Of a DNA stretch of 64,000 nt, positions 1 through 9,319 are shown piece after piece (position 1 is the first letter of the stretch; every line of letters begins with the position of its first letter). The stretch is from Bin80 sp965220935. Its GTDB lineage: Bacteria; Bacteroidota; Rhodothermia; Rhodothermales; Bin80. The notes below the pieces were generated by a model that was not told the DNA's origin, did not search any database, and worked only from the letters and a program-made list of their open reading frames with translations. A program made the position numbers and the translations under genes. The stretch is taken from assembly GCA_965220935.1 (NCBI GenBank), contig OZ244857.1:682001-746000 (forward strand), given 5' to 3'.

Positions 1-1
1 A

Positions 2-463
2 GATCATGCACCCAATTTCACGGGGCTATTATCGGATGGAAATCAATTTAGTCTCAGTGATCTTCGGGGATCCAAGGTGGCCGTATACTTTTACCCCATG
101 AGCCATTCTTACGGATGTACCAGCGAGGCCTGTAGTATTCGTGATTATTGGGCAGAGATTGAGCGCGCAGGAATTGTTGTGATCGGAATTTCGCCAGACA
201 CATCTCAGTCTCAACGAAAATTTATAGCAAAGCATGATTTGCCATTTAAGTTAGTGTCAGATGAGAAAAAACAGATCATTGATGTCTATGGAACCTGGAG
301 AAGGGGCGGCGCCATGCTCTATGGCCGATCTAAATTTGGAGTCCGCCGCCGCACATTTTTGATTGACGAATCAGGTACGATTGTTAAAATCTTGATGGAT
401 CCCAGCCTTAAAATTCATGGCAAAGAAATTTATGACGCATTTGCAGAATTGGATTATCAATGA
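2..463 (+). CDS. bcp: Peroxiredoxin of the BCP/PrxQ type (5' end outside window)
   Basis: Thioredoxin-dependent thiol peroxidase that reduces peroxides in the cytoplasm. The frame is open from base 2 and reads APNFTGLLSDGNQFSLSDLRG, the usual BCP N-terminal strand, so the GTG at 77 is internal and the true start lies left of the window. The active-site segment YFYPMSHSYGCTSEAC carries the peroxidatic Cys and, five residues later, the resolving Cys, as in BCP. The conserved Thr of PxxxTxxC is Ser here and the usual Pro before GC is Tyr, a mild variant. The stop overlaps the gatB start by four bases (ATGA), so the two are probably co-transcribed and translationally coupled. Confidence 0.93.
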   Translation, partial: DHAPNFTGLLSDGNQFSLSDLRGSKVAVYFYPMSHSYGCTSEACSIRDYWAEIERAGIVVIGISPDTSQSQRKFIAKHDLPFKLVSDEKKQIIDVYGTWRRGGAMLYGRSKFGVRRRTFLIDESGTIVKILMDPSLKIHGKEIYDAFAELDYQ

Positions 464-1929
464 CGGGTGAGAGCCCATATGAAACAGTTGTGGGGTTAGA
501 GGTTCATTGTCAACTGTCAACGAATACCAAAGCTTTCAGTCCAGACTCTACTAAATTTGGAGCGGATCCAAATCAACACATTGACTCAGTCAGTCTAGGT
601 CTTCCAGGTACGTTACCAGTTCTCAACGAGAAAGTAGTTGAGTATGCTGTGCGACTTGGACTAGCACTTGATTGCAAAATTGCTCAGCGGAGCATCATGG
701 CACGAAAACATTATTTCTATCCTGATCTTCCAAAGGGGTATCAGATATCACAATTTGAAAAACCGATCTGCATAGGAGGGCGGCTTAAATTATGGGAAGG
801 TAGACAAATTGGCATTACTAGAATTCACATTGAAGAGGATGCGGGAAAATCTCTCCATGATCAGGATCCACAAATGACTCTACTTGACTATAATCGATGT
901 GGTGTACCACTTTTGGAAATCGTTTCAGAACCTGATTTGCGCTCGGGTTCTGAGGCAAACCAATACATGCAAAAAATCCGACAGCTGGTCCGATATCTAC
1001 AAATTGGTGACGGAAATATGGAGGAGGGCTCATTGCGCTGTGATGCGAATGTCTCAGTTCGTCCAAAGGGCTCCATTGTTTTGGGGACTAAGACAGAGAT
1101 TAAAAACATGAACTCATTTCGGCATGTGGAGCGCGCGATAGATTACGAGGTTCAGCGCCAAACATCTCTGTTAATTCATGGAGACGAAGTGATGCATGAA
1201 ACCCGTCTATGGGATCATGCTTCGGGGAAAACCTATTCAATGCGCTCAAAGGAAGAAGCACATGATTATCGCTATTTTCCAGACCCAGATTTGCCACCAA
1301 TAGTGGTTAGTGAGCACAGGAAACAAAAGATTCTTGAGCGTATGCCGAAGCTCCCAGATCAGCGCTATCGCGAATATATTGATCAATTCTTTTTGCCTGA
1401 ATATGATGCTCAAATTCTGACGGGTGAACGTTTAATATCAGACTATTTTGATGATACTATGGAGGTGTTACAGGCGATGAACACAAGTTATTCAATAGAT
1501 GAACAAGCTAAGGCGATCTCTAATTTAATTATGGGAGATGTTTTAAGGGTATGTAAGGAGAAAGTGATTCGGATGGAGGACTTTCCAATCCAACCAGATC
1601 GTTTAGCACATTTGGCATGTTTACGATTGAAATCTACGATCAGCTCCAGTGGAGTGCAGTCTTTGTTTGAGATCATGATGACTGATGACCGATTCCCCGA
1701 AACAATCGCTAAGCAGTACAATCTACTTCAGGTATCGGATCATGAGGAATTGCGACCCGTTGTAGTGGAGGTGTTGAATCAAAATCCTAAGCAGGTTGCA
1801 TTATACTATGGTGGAAAGGAGTCAATTATTGGTTTTTTCATCGGGCAGGTGATGCGGCAGTTTCAAGGCTCTCCTGATCCTAAGGTAGTAAAAACTTTGA
1901 TTAGAGAAGAACTATCCCGCCGTATGTGA
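460..1929 (+). CDS. gatB: Asp-tRNA(Asn)/Glu-tRNA(Gln) amidotransferase subunit B
   Basis: GatB supplies the kinase/transamidation half of GatCAB, converting misacylated Glu-tRNA(Gln) and Asp-tRNA(Asn) to the amidated forms. The 489-residue length is normal. N-terminal YETVVGLEVHCQL, the middle KHYFYPDLPKGYQISQFE, and the acidic RYFPDPDLPP segment are hallmark GatB blocks. The C-terminal YqeY-like tail, which contacts tRNA, is present and ends EELSRRM. The ATG overlaps the peroxiredoxin stop and the TGA overlaps the next gene's ATG, so it sits inside a tight three-gene unit. gatA and gatC are not in the window. Confidence 0.97.
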   Translation: MTGESPYETVVGLEVHCQLSTNTKAFSPDSTKFGADPNQHIDSVSLGLPGTLPVLNEKVVEYAVRLGLALDCKIAQRSIMARKHYFYPDLPKGYQISQFEKPICIGGRLKLWEGRQIGITRIHIEEDAGKSLHDQDPQMTLLDYNRCGVPLLEIVSEPDLRSGSEANQYMQKIRQLVRYLQIGDGNMEEGSLRCDANVSVRPKGSIVLGTKTEIKNMNSFRHVERAIDYEVQRQTSLLIHGDEVMHETRLWDHASGKTYSMRSKEEAHDYRYFPDPDLPPIVVSEHRKQKILERMPKLPDQRYREYIDQFFLPEYDAQILTGERLISDYFDDTMEVLQAMNTSYSIDEQAKAISNLIMGDVLRVCKEKVIRMEDFPIQPDRLAHLACLRLKSTISSSGVQSLFEIMMTDDRFPETIAKQYNLLQVSDHEELRPVVVEVLNQNPKQVALYYGGKESIIGFFIGQVMRQFQGSPDPKVVKTLIREELSRRM

Positions 1930-3284
1930 TGATGCACTCACTTTTTCATATAAAATTGGTGGTTTTATACTCTATAATAACAGTGACTTCACTTTCATGT
2001 GCACAGGCAGAGCAATCTTCCCCACATGATGTTCAAAGTTTTTTTGAGGGTACCTTAAAGATTCAACCAGATATCGATCCGTCAACAGATTATCGCGGAT
2101 TTGAAGTACTGGTCGCACGTGATAAAGAAGGGGAGCCTGATACACTTGGGTACGCTTCAACAGATAGCACTGGGAATTTTTCTATGCGCGTCAGTGCCCC
2201 CTCTCGCGGTGTCTATCGTCTTGTGATCAGTCGATTCAATCAAATTCAGACAACGGGCCTAATTGCGATTGCCGAAGGGGATTCTGCTATGATGGTGGCA
2301 TCATTCCCGCTACGCGGACAAAATATTCGGATTCGATCAGAAGAAAATGCATCTCTACATGCGTATCAAAATATTCGTGTACAACATGACAAAGCATTGG
2401 TACAACTTGTTCAATCGGAGGCATATGATGACCAGAAGGTACTGAATCAAGTTATGCAAACGACGATGATTTTGTGGAACCTACAACAGACCTTTCCTAA
2501 TTCAATGGGAAGTGAATTAGCCGCTGCAGAGGCGATCGCTATCGGTGGAGGATGGCAAGATTCCCTAACGGTTGCTCGGATGCGCCAACTCCCAAGTTCA
2601 AATCCGCGCTATGGAGAGGTCGCGCGCATCGCACGCAAATCAGAGGCGAGACTAAGGGGACAGTCGGCTACCATAGCGTTTTTGGAAGAATTAGCTGAAC
2701 GCGCAGATACTGAGATACAACGCGCTGAAATTGCATCGGAAAGAATTATATCCCATATGGACAGTATGGAATATAATCTTGCGCTTACACATGCGCGGAT
2801 CATGCAAGAAGAGTTTGAAGACACCCAGTGGAGTATTTGGGCAGAACGGACGATATATGAGATTCAAAACCTGCTACCTGGAATGGAAGCACCAGCATTT
2901 ACAGTTCGTGATGTTCAAGGGAATTCAATTAGTCTAGAGGACTTCAGAGGCAAGTATATTATTTTGGAATTCTATCAACCAGAGGACGAAATATTTCAAC
3001 GGGAAATTCCAGGTCGTAATGATTTGATTCACACACTTGGTGACGAGAGGGTAGGGATCGTTTCAATTTCCATGCAACCCGATACCCTAGTAAATGAAGC
3101 ATTTTTTGAGGAACGCGATCTAATTGGACACCATGTGTATGTCGGAGGCAATCTATCAGAGATATACAATATTAATTTACTTCCGACCCGCTATTTAATT
3201 GACCCAGACGGGACGTTAGTCAATAAATACATTGGAGGTGCAATGGCTGCAATCTATGAGTACATGATTACCCTTCTTGACTAA
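1929..3284 (+). CDS. Secreted thioredoxin-like (TlpA/AhpC-fold) protein without cysteines
   Basis: N-terminal hydrophobic signal peptide, with a likely signal-peptidase-I cut after CAQA; the preceding LSC is a poor lipobox. Residues about 30-130 form a beta-rich region like the carboxypeptidase-like/DUF4369 part of Bacteroidota TlpA-type proteins, then a helical middle, and from about residue 317 a thioredoxin-fold domain (PGMEAPAFTVRDVQG, LEDFRGKYIILEFY, LLPTRYLIDPDGTLV). The cis-Pro loop is kept (LPTRYLID), but the position of the CxxC motif reads EFYQPEDEIFQREIP and I find no Cys anywhere in the mature protein. It cannot work as a thiol oxidoreductase in the usual way. The ATG at 1929 overlaps the gatB stop (TGATG); a GTG at 1926 is the alternative. 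Confidence 0.8.
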   Translation: MMHSLFHIKLVVLYSIITVTSLSCAQAEQSSPHDVQSFFEGTLKIQPDIDPSTDYRGFEVLVARDKEGEPDTLGYASTDSTGNFSMRVSAPSRGVYRLVISRFNQIQTTGLIAIAEGDSAMMVASFPLRGQNIRIRSEENASLHAYQNIRVQHDKALVQLVQSEAYDDQKVLNQVMQTTMILWNLQQTFPNSMGSELAAAEAIAIGGGWQDSLTVARMRQLPSSNPRYGEVARIARKSEARLRGQSATIAFLEELAERADTEIQRAEIASERIISHMDSMEYNLALTHARIMQEEFEDTQWSIWAERTIYEIQNLLPGMEAPAFTVRDVQGNSISLEDFRGKYIILEFYQPEDEIFQREIPGRNDLIHTLGDERVGIVSISMQPDTLVNEAFFEERDLIGHHVYVGGNLSEIYNINLLPTRYLIDPDGTLVNKYIGGAMAAIYEYMITLLD

Positions 3285-3656
3285 TCAGCTCACAGCTTCT
3301 TTGATGATGAATGGTTTGATGAAGCTGAATTAGCAGACGATGTTAATGCAGATTTTAGACAAATCATATCATCAGATTGATGTCATCGGTGACTGCTTAC
3401 ACAAAGATGTAATTTGCTACTGAATATTTACATGAAAGAAAAAGGAATCGTAAAGCCAGAGGTAGCCTCTCAAACCTGTTAAGTGGATATATACGGATAT
3501 TTTTGGTGCAATGATGTTTTTGTTACATGAGATGCAACGGTTACTATACTGATAATGCAATCCTATCGTACTAGCAGATCTTTCTCAGAATTCACATTTT
3601 GTTGACTTGATGAGCGTGAATTTGAGAAGTACTCACTTTAATAAATACAAATTAAT
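3285..3656. other. Intergenic stretch, no gene
   Basis: About 370 bases between the thioredoxin-like gene and tpiA. The frame of the upstream gene stays open for 31 codons after its TAA and reads an acidic peptide, but there is no start or family signal. I see no RNA gene or clear terminator. Confidence 0.5.
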
Positions 3657-4415
3657 ATGCTAATTGCTGGAAATTGGAAAATGAATACAGATGCAATATC
3701 CTCGGTAGAGTTGGCCCGAGGAGTCGTTCAGCGTATCAGGGGCGATTCTTCACAAGTCAACGTTGCTGTGTGTCCACCCACTCCATCACTTTTCTTGGTG
3801 GGTCATTGTCTGGAGGGTAGCGGGATTCGCTTAGGTGCTCAGAATATGTATTGGGCTGACTCTGGCGCCTTTACTGGAGAGGCATCGGCGAATATGCTCC
3901 TTTCAGTGGGTTGTCACTATGTAATTCTCGGACACTCTGAGCGACGCCAATATTTTGGAGAGACCGATCAGGGGGTTAGTCGCAAAGCGAAACAAGCAAT
4001 CAATAGTGGTCTTGTTCCTATCATCTGTGTTGGTGAGAGATTGGGGCATCGCAAATCTGGAAAAGAGCAGGATATTGTTGCACACCAGGTGAATCGTGCA
4101 ATTGAAGGAGTTTCATTAAAGTCCTCCAACTCGTTGGTGATTGCCTATGAACCCGTGTGGGCTATTGGTACTGGAGAGACAGCAACTCCGCAACAGGCGC
4201 AGGAAATGCACGCGTTTATCCGTGGGCTTGTTCAAAAAAAGTTCGGTAGTTCATTAGCATCAGGGATACACATTCTGTACGGTGGAAGCATGAATCCATC
4301 AAACGCGAACGATTTATTGATTCAGGACGATGTAAATGGTGGATTGATAGGGGGGGCAAGCCTCAAGCCAGAACTTTTCGGTCAGATCGTTCAATCAGCT
4401 CAGGAAGTATCATGA
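3657..4415 (+). CDS. tpiA: Triosephosphate isomerase
   Basis: Interconverts dihydroxyacetone phosphate and glyceraldehyde-3-phosphate in glycolysis and gluconeogenesis. The 252-residue protein has the substrate lysine in GNWKMN at the N-terminus, the electrophilic histidine in LGHSERRQYFGET, the catalytic glutamate and flexible loop in AYEPVWAIGTG, and the phosphate-binding YGGSMNP and GGLIGGASL near the C-terminus. Start is ATG followed directly by the LIAGNWKMN strand. It stands alone between two long gaps, so it likely has its own promoter. Confidence 0.98.
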   Translation: MLIAGNWKMNTDAISSVELARGVVQRIRGDSSQVNVAVCPPTPSLFLVGHCLEGSGIRLGAQNMYWADSGAFTGEASANMLLSVGCHYVILGHSERRQYFGETDQGVSRKAKQAINSGLVPIICVGERLGHRKSGKEQDIVAHQVNRAIEGVSLKSSNSLVIAYEPVWAIGTGETATPQQAQEMHAFIRGLVQKKFGSSLASGIHILYGGSMNPSNANDLLIQDDVNGGLIGGASLKPELFGQIVQSAQEVS

Positions 4416-5336
4416 CTCTTCGTCATTTATGAGAAGTATAGGTATTCACTGTTAGATAATGTTAATGTTAATGTCTCACATGGTATTATCCACCTATATG
4501 GTATCTAAATTTTTCAACCCCTGGTGTTTTTGAGATGGAAAAATCAGGAAAATTGCTGTATTTGGGGATAATAAAGAAATTGCATTGAAGGGGCTATCCT
4601 AAGAGGAAAAACGGTCAAATTTTCAATGTATTTATGCGGAAGTACTGATGCGGCATCAATCGGAACATACAGATGTGAGAAGGCTAATCAAACAGCACAT
4701 AAAAAATTCTGATTGTAATACAGATCAGTGAATTCGCTTCAAATGAGGACATGAGTGAATCTACTTGTAGGCGACTCAACGATGACCGGGATAGATAAAG
4801 ACCTGCGGAGAGGCTGAATCCATCAACCTCTATTGCCTGTGTTCATATTCACCGATGGCACTCGCATTACGTGTCGCCCGATGACATCCACTCAACCTGT
4901 AATTGAGCCGTTCAGCGTGGTGGCGTGCGACTTGATGAACCAGAGTTCATTATCAAAGGCGGTGATAGTAGATTGTATCTGAACAATCCTCGTAACTCCA
5001 AGCGTTGCCATTAGAAAAGATGAATACTCTCTCAGAATTGAAACCACAAAATATAGATACCCCCGATTATCACGAAGCGCCTATAGGTCTAGGAGTTGAC
5101 TAATTCGTCCTAATGAATCGTAGATAAAAAGTGATGGTATTTTCATCCACTGATCCTCAGATTAACCTGTGCCATCCGCTTCTATTGACAACATCGAGTT
5201 GATCATCAATGAGTTCTGGCCCAGATCCATGATCAAGCATGTTACCCGAAGGTGAGGTGATGATTACAATTTAGTGATAGGCCTTAGTTAGACTGCTTTA
5301 TAGGCTCTACAGAAATTGGGGAACATACGTACTAAA
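4416..5336. other. Long intergenic stretch, no intact gene
   Basis: About 920 bases without a convincing open frame on either strand. Short minus-strand fragments (around 5090-5145, reading IYDSLGR) faintly resemble a T9SS sorting module, but neighbouring codons do not align. It may be eroded coding DNA; I cannot name it. Confidence 0.4.
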
Positions 5337-5630
5337 TCAGCTGGTCTCATCTTTAGATTTTTTCACGTTCTTACCGTCTTCTGGTTTGGATGTATCTTTT
5401 TTTGTTGATTCAGTCTTTTCAGGCGATGACTCAGATTTTTTCGCAGGAGGTTTGGATACATAATCTGTTTGGTAAAACCCACTACCCTTGAGAATAAATC
5501 CACTTCCCCCGCTGATGATCCGCTCAACGGGTTGCCCAGTTGTTGGGCATTCGGTTAAAGGATCTGAAGTGATGGGTTGAACGATTTCAAACACAGATCC
5601 GTCTGCGCGCCGATAGTCGTAGGTTGGCAT
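5337..5630 (-). CDS. FmdB-family regulatory-like protein lacking its zinc-ribbon cysteines
   Basis: Small 97-residue protein. The first ~60 residues match FmdB (MPTYDYRRADGSVFEI, then ERIISGGSGFILKGSGFY). In typical FmdB proteins two CxxC pairs bind zinc; here the first pair is replaced by RRADG and the second is CPTTG, leaving a single Cys. The C-terminal 40 residues are a Lys/Glu/Ser-rich low-complexity tail. Function is unknown for the family in general, and the name derives from a proposed regulator of formamidase. Start is ATG with MPTYDY as in homologues. Upstream on the same strand sit two serine hydrolase genes. Confidence 0.82.
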   Translation of the reverse strand: MPTYDYRRADGSVFEIVQPITSDPLTECPTTGQPVERIISGGSGFILKGSGFYQTDYVSKPPAKKSESSPEKTESTKKDTSKPEDGKNVKKSKDETS

Positions 5631-5666
5631 AGATAAGAATTTCTATAAAATGTAAAATGATATGAT

Positions 5667-6926
5667 TTAAGGGGATGAATGTTCCGCATCACCATGCATG
5701 TTAATCAGGGCATCGTAGGTCGCATCAGCCATAAGTCCACGAACCCCACGAAATCGATCATAATGATCGCGGGTCGGGTAAATACGGTTGGTGAGCAGGA
5801 TGACCCATGCGCGGGAATCTGGGTCAATCCATAACGATGTTCCAGTGAAGCCGGTATGGCCATAACTTCTTGGCCCAAAGTATTGACCAGCCGAGGATTC
5901 GGTCGTAGATGAACCACGTGTATCCCATCCTAACGCCCGTGTGCTGATTGTGGAGTCAACTACTGTGGTGAAATGATCAACGGTTTTAGGTCGCAGAAAT
6001 ACATGCCCTTCATGCTGACCACGTTGTGCCATCATCATAGCGAACTTTGATAGATCTACTGCGGTGGAGAACAGTCCAGCATGTCCAGCGACTCCGCCCA
6101 AAATCCAAGCATTTTCATCGTGTACTTCTCCCTGAATCAGGCGGTTACGAAAAGACATATCCACTTCGGTAGGGACAATAGTAGAATCTGATTCACCTGT
6201 ACCACGAAATCCAGTAGATATCATTCCTAATGGGTGAAAAATGTTTTCAGTGCACCATTGATCAAAGGGAACTCCAGTGATTACCTCAATGATCAGACCG
6301 AGAACTATCATTCCATAGCTGCTGTATACTGAAGTTGTTTCTGGTTCAGCAATAAGTGGCATAGCGAACACAGAATCTAGAAGAGATTCGCGTGAAATGA
6401 ACCCATTTAAGTGAAGAGGCCGCCATCCAGGCAACCCACTTGAATGAGAAAGAATATGTCCAATGGTGATTGAATGACGTCCAGGGAGATCAAACTCTTT
6501 CAGGTATTCTGACACAGGAGTATCTAACTTCAATTTCCCCTGATCATATAAAAGCATCGCTGCCGTAGTGGTTGCAATTACTTTAGTCAGAGAGGCCACG
6601 TCAAACACCGACTCAGCAAAAATCTTTTGCTCAAAGCGATAGGTATAACCTCCATTCCCTGTAAGGTATGCGATATCTGCTCCTTTTCCCAATGCAACAG
6701 ACGCTCCTGGAAAAGCTTCTTTCACATGAATATAATGTATCAGAATTGAATCAATTCTGCTCAATGCGTCAGGATTTTTAATAATGGAATTTGATACATT
6801 TATGTCTGTTGATTGGATCGTGGGGGAACTGGACAATTGAGATTCAGGTGTCTTGGGAGCTGTATGGCATGCTCCAAGAATTAGGAATCCAACACTTAAG
6901 ACACATGTAATTTTAGAAAAAGTCAT
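5667..6926 (-). CDS. Beta-lactamase-fold serine hydrolase, lipoprotein (downstream copy of a tandem pair)
   Basis: Class C beta-lactamase/esterase family protein (pfam Beta-lactamase, 00144), expected in the periplasm or outer membrane. A signal peptide ends in the lipobox LGAC. The nucleophile motif SLTK lies in DVASLTKVIATTTAAML, the Tyr motif is YSSYG (usual YxN altered), and the third motif is HTG in YGHTGFTGTSLWIDP. ITIGHILSHSSGLPGW is the standard helix after the nucleophile. The real activity may be esterase, peptidase or cell-wall hydrolase rather than antibiotic hydrolysis. A near twin lies just upstream on the same strand. ATG at 6926 is preferred over the TTG at 6932. Confidence 0.88.
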   Translation of the reverse strand: MTFSKITCVLSVGFLILGACHTAPKTPESQLSSSPTIQSTDINVSNSIIKNPDALSRIDSILIHYIHVKEAFPGASVALGKGADIAYLTGNGGYTYRFEQKIFAESVFDVASLTKVIATTTAAMLLYDQGKLKLDTPVSEYLKEFDLPGRHSITIGHILSHSSGLPGWRPLHLNGFISRESLLDSVFAMPLIAEPETTSVYSSYGMIVLGLIIEVITGVPFDQWCTENIFHPLGMISTGFRGTGESDSTIVPTEVDMSFRNRLIQGEVHDENAWILGGVAGHAGLFSTAVDLSKFAMMMAQRGQHEGHVFLRPKTVDHFTTVVDSTISTRALGWDTRGSSTTESSAGQYFGPRSYGHTGFTGTSLWIDPDSRAWVILLTNRIYPTRDHYDRFRGVRGLMADATYDALINMHGDAEHSSP

Positions 6927-7050
6927 AATCAATAGCGACCCGTATGATTAAACGAATTTGACAGTTTCATGAATGATCAAAAATCCATGCATTTGACCTA
7001 TTCTGCAGGTGCGATTTAAAATCTTGTTCTACAATGATTACTTAAAATAC

Positions 7051-8316
7051 TTATTGAGTGCTACGAATAGGCCAAAATAATGCTTCGTAGATTCCATCTG
7101 CGACTAATCCTCGGACTCCAATAAATCGATCATACCTATTTCTGGTAGGATAGACACGATTTGTAAGGAGAATTGCCCAAGCTTGCGAGTCAGGATCAAT
7201 CCACAGTGACGTGCCAGTGAATCCTGTATGTCCATAGCTTCGCGGCCCAAAGTATTGGCCCGCTGAGGAAGGCTCATCATTCAGATTTCGGGTATCCCAG
7301 CCAAGTGCGCGGGTACTCAATGAAGTGTCTACTGCAGCTGTAAAGAGATCAATTGTTTCAGCCTGTAGAAATGGTTGTCCATTATGAATGCCACGATGTG
7401 TCATCATCTGTGCGAATTTAGAGAGATCAATTGCGGTGGAAAATAATCCAGCATGTCCAGCGATTCCCCCTAAAATCCATGCTGTCTCGTCATGGACTTC
7501 CCCCTGAATTAGGCGATTGCGAAAAGACTCGTCTACTTCGGTAGGCACAACAGTGGAATCAGGTTCACCTGTACTGCGAAACCCTGTTGCAGTCATATCT
7601 AGTGGGCTAAATATATTGTCCCTGCACCAAAGATCAAACGGCTTTTCAGTGATTTCTTCAATGGCAAGGGCCAGTGAAATCATACCGAAGTCACTATATC
7701 TATATTCTTCGCCCGGGTCTGAAATCAGAGGAGTGGACAGAATTGAATCTAGCACTGTTTCTCTGGTAAATATCTCATCCTGATGAAATGGTCGAAAAGC
7801 GGGTAATCCGCTGGTGTGTGTCAATAGATGACGCACTGTGATGGAATCGCGATCAGGGGTATTAAAGGCATCAAGATACTCAGACACGAGTGCCTCAAGA
7901 TCCAGAAGGCCTTTTTCATACAGAAGCATCGCAGCCGTGGTTGTAGCCACCACTTTAGTAAGTGATGCTAAGTCAAATACTGAATTCGGTAACATGCGTT
8001 GTTCTGAAGTATAAGTAAAGTGACCATATCCATTCATTTTGATAATTTCTGATTTGATTCCACCCGCAACAACTGCACCAGGAAACGCTTCTGCCAAGAT
8101 ATAATCAGTCAGGATAGAGTCTACGTCTACAAGCCCCCTTGGATAAACGACTGTTGGGGAATCTGGAATGATGAATGGCGGAGGATCAGAAATAAAAACA
8201 GAGGCAATATCGCCCGTAAAGTTGTCTGAAACGGGGATAGATGTCTCCAGAGTTGACCGACAAGCTGCAAAGGCTAGTGTCAAAATTACAAGTAGAGTTG
8301 GAATCCATCGCATCAT
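7051..8316 (-). CDS. Beta-lactamase-fold serine hydrolase (upstream copy of the tandem pair)
   Basis: 421 residues and the same architecture as its downstream neighbour, with which it shares long identical stretches (VVATTTAAMLLYE, FRNRLIQGEVHDE, GQYFGPRSYGHTGFTGTSL). The signal peptide ends FAAC, a likely but less perfect lipobox. Nucleophile SLTK, HTG box HTGFTG, Tyr motif region YRYSDFG. The N-terminal 60 residues differ strongly between copies while the catalytic domain is conserved, as expected after gene duplication with relaxed linker selection. Substrate unknown; sequences of this type also occur as C-terminal domains of Bacteroidota GH3 proteins, so a cell-wall role is plausible. The two genes are 124 bases apart and probably one transcript. 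Confidence 0.88.
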   Translation of the reverse strand: MMRWIPTLLVILTLAFAACRSTLETSIPVSDNFTGDIASVFISDPPPFIIPDSPTVVYPRGLVDVDSILTDYILAEAFPGAVVAGGIKSEIIKMNGYGHFTYTSEQRMLPNSVFDLASLTKVVATTTAAMLLYEKGLLDLEALVSEYLDAFNTPDRDSITVRHLLTHTSGLPAFRPFHQDEIFTRETVLDSILSTPLISDPGEEYRYSDFGMISLALAIEEITEKPFDLWCRDNIFSPLDMTATGFRSTGEPDSTVVPTEVDESFRNRLIQGEVHDETAWILGGIAGHAGLFSTAIDLSKFAQMMTHRGIHNGQPFLQAETIDLFTAAVDTSLSTRALGWDTRNLNDEPSSAGQYFGPRSYGHTGFTGTSLWIDPDSQAWAILLTNRVYPTRNRYDRFIGVRGLVADGIYEALFWPIRSTQ

Positions 8317-8380
8317 GAAATTGATATAGTTTGAGTGAGAGTACGTATATTAATGAAAATTACCATATAAATCATTTTAC

Positions 8381-8752
8381 ATGCCGAAAGTAAAAGTTCA
8401 AGGTTCTGGTACATTTGAGATTACTCAAGGAGAGCGACTTGTCAATGCATTGCGTGAGCATGGCGTTGATATTGCACATCGTTGTGGGGGTTATGCTAAG
8501 TGTACAACTTGCCGAATAGAAATACTAGAGGGTGAGCCCCAAGCAATGACAAGGGCGGAGAAAGAAAAGCTTAATGAAGCCAACTTACTTGGTGAAATTC
8601 GCTTGGCATGTCAGATAATTGTAGAGCATGATATGATACTCAAGCCACTGATGATCGTAAGTGAGATGGGTTGGGATGGCCCTGGTGAATTTCCCGAAGA
8701 AACCGTGACTCCAACACCAGATTGGATCGACGACTTCCCAAATCAGTTGTAG
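8381..8752 (+). CDS. 2Fe-2S ferredoxin (plant/adrenodoxin-type fold)
   Basis: Small electron carrier of 123 residues. The cluster ligands are visible as C-x5-C-x2-C in HRCGGYAKCTTC and a distal Cys in RLACQ, the usual pattern of beta-grasp ferredoxins. The N-terminus reads MPKVKVQGSGTFEITQGERLV. An acidic C-terminal extension of about 30 residues (EMGWDGPGEFPEETV) is longer than the core fold. Redox partner is not evident from the neighbours. It is transcribed divergently from the serine hydrolase pair. Confidence 0.93.
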   Translation: MPKVKVQGSGTFEITQGERLVNALREHGVDIAHRCGGYAKCTTCRIEILEGEPQAMTRAEKEKLNEANLLGEIRLACQIIVEHDMILKPLMIVSEMGWDGPGEFPEETVTPTPDWIDDFPNQL

Positions 8753-9319
8753 ATAACTGATTCTTGTTGGGTATGATGAGTTGATTTCCACTCGAAGATA
8801 CCTTTACTGTGATAGTGGGATAGCGTATCTCCTTTGTAGCAATCATCAAGATTAGATTAGTTCATTTGATTGATTGTAGCCCCGTAATCCGAGTACATAA
8901 TGTTTTCTTCCAAGGTTTGATCTATTAGGTCATTTAAATACCTCAGGATATATTATGAGATTCCACCCCCAGATGTGGGAGCATAAGTCGCCAGCCTTTT
9001 TCAAAAGTAGTCGCCTTTGAAGTTCTATCTCTACAAATCGTTTCATCGGTTTTGCCTACAATCGTTTTAGGATCATTCCGTTTGCAACACAGATTCCATT
9101 ATAATCAGGCATGGATATGCACCCTTTGAAACCATGGGTGTTGATTGAGCAGAGCGGTATTGAGTACAAGAAATCTTGCGCGAACCTGATATCTGGTCAT
9201 CTTCAAGCGGTCGTTTCTAATCCACTACTCAATCAAATGGGAGGGAAAGAACAATCCCATTTTATAAGCGTTTAGCCCCCTATTCGTAACTATATTCATA
9301 TGACAAGCATCAATCTTAA
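8753..9319. other. Intergenic stretch with a weak hairpin
   Basis: About 570 bases without a supported gene. An 8-bp perfect hairpin (AAATGGGA at 9235-9242 with TCCCATTT at 9255-9262) stands shortly before the restriction gene; it could be a weak terminator or a regulatory stem. Confidence 0.4.

Noticed and set aside
3285..3380. In-frame continuation of 31 acidic codons after the stop of the thioredoxin-like gene, as if by readthrough
   Set aside because: No readthrough signal, no family match for the tail, and the domain already ends naturally at the TAA.
5090..5145. Minus-strand peptide IYDSLGR resembling a T9SS sorting module
   Set aside because: Only seven residues agree; codons on both sides do not continue the module and stops interrupt.
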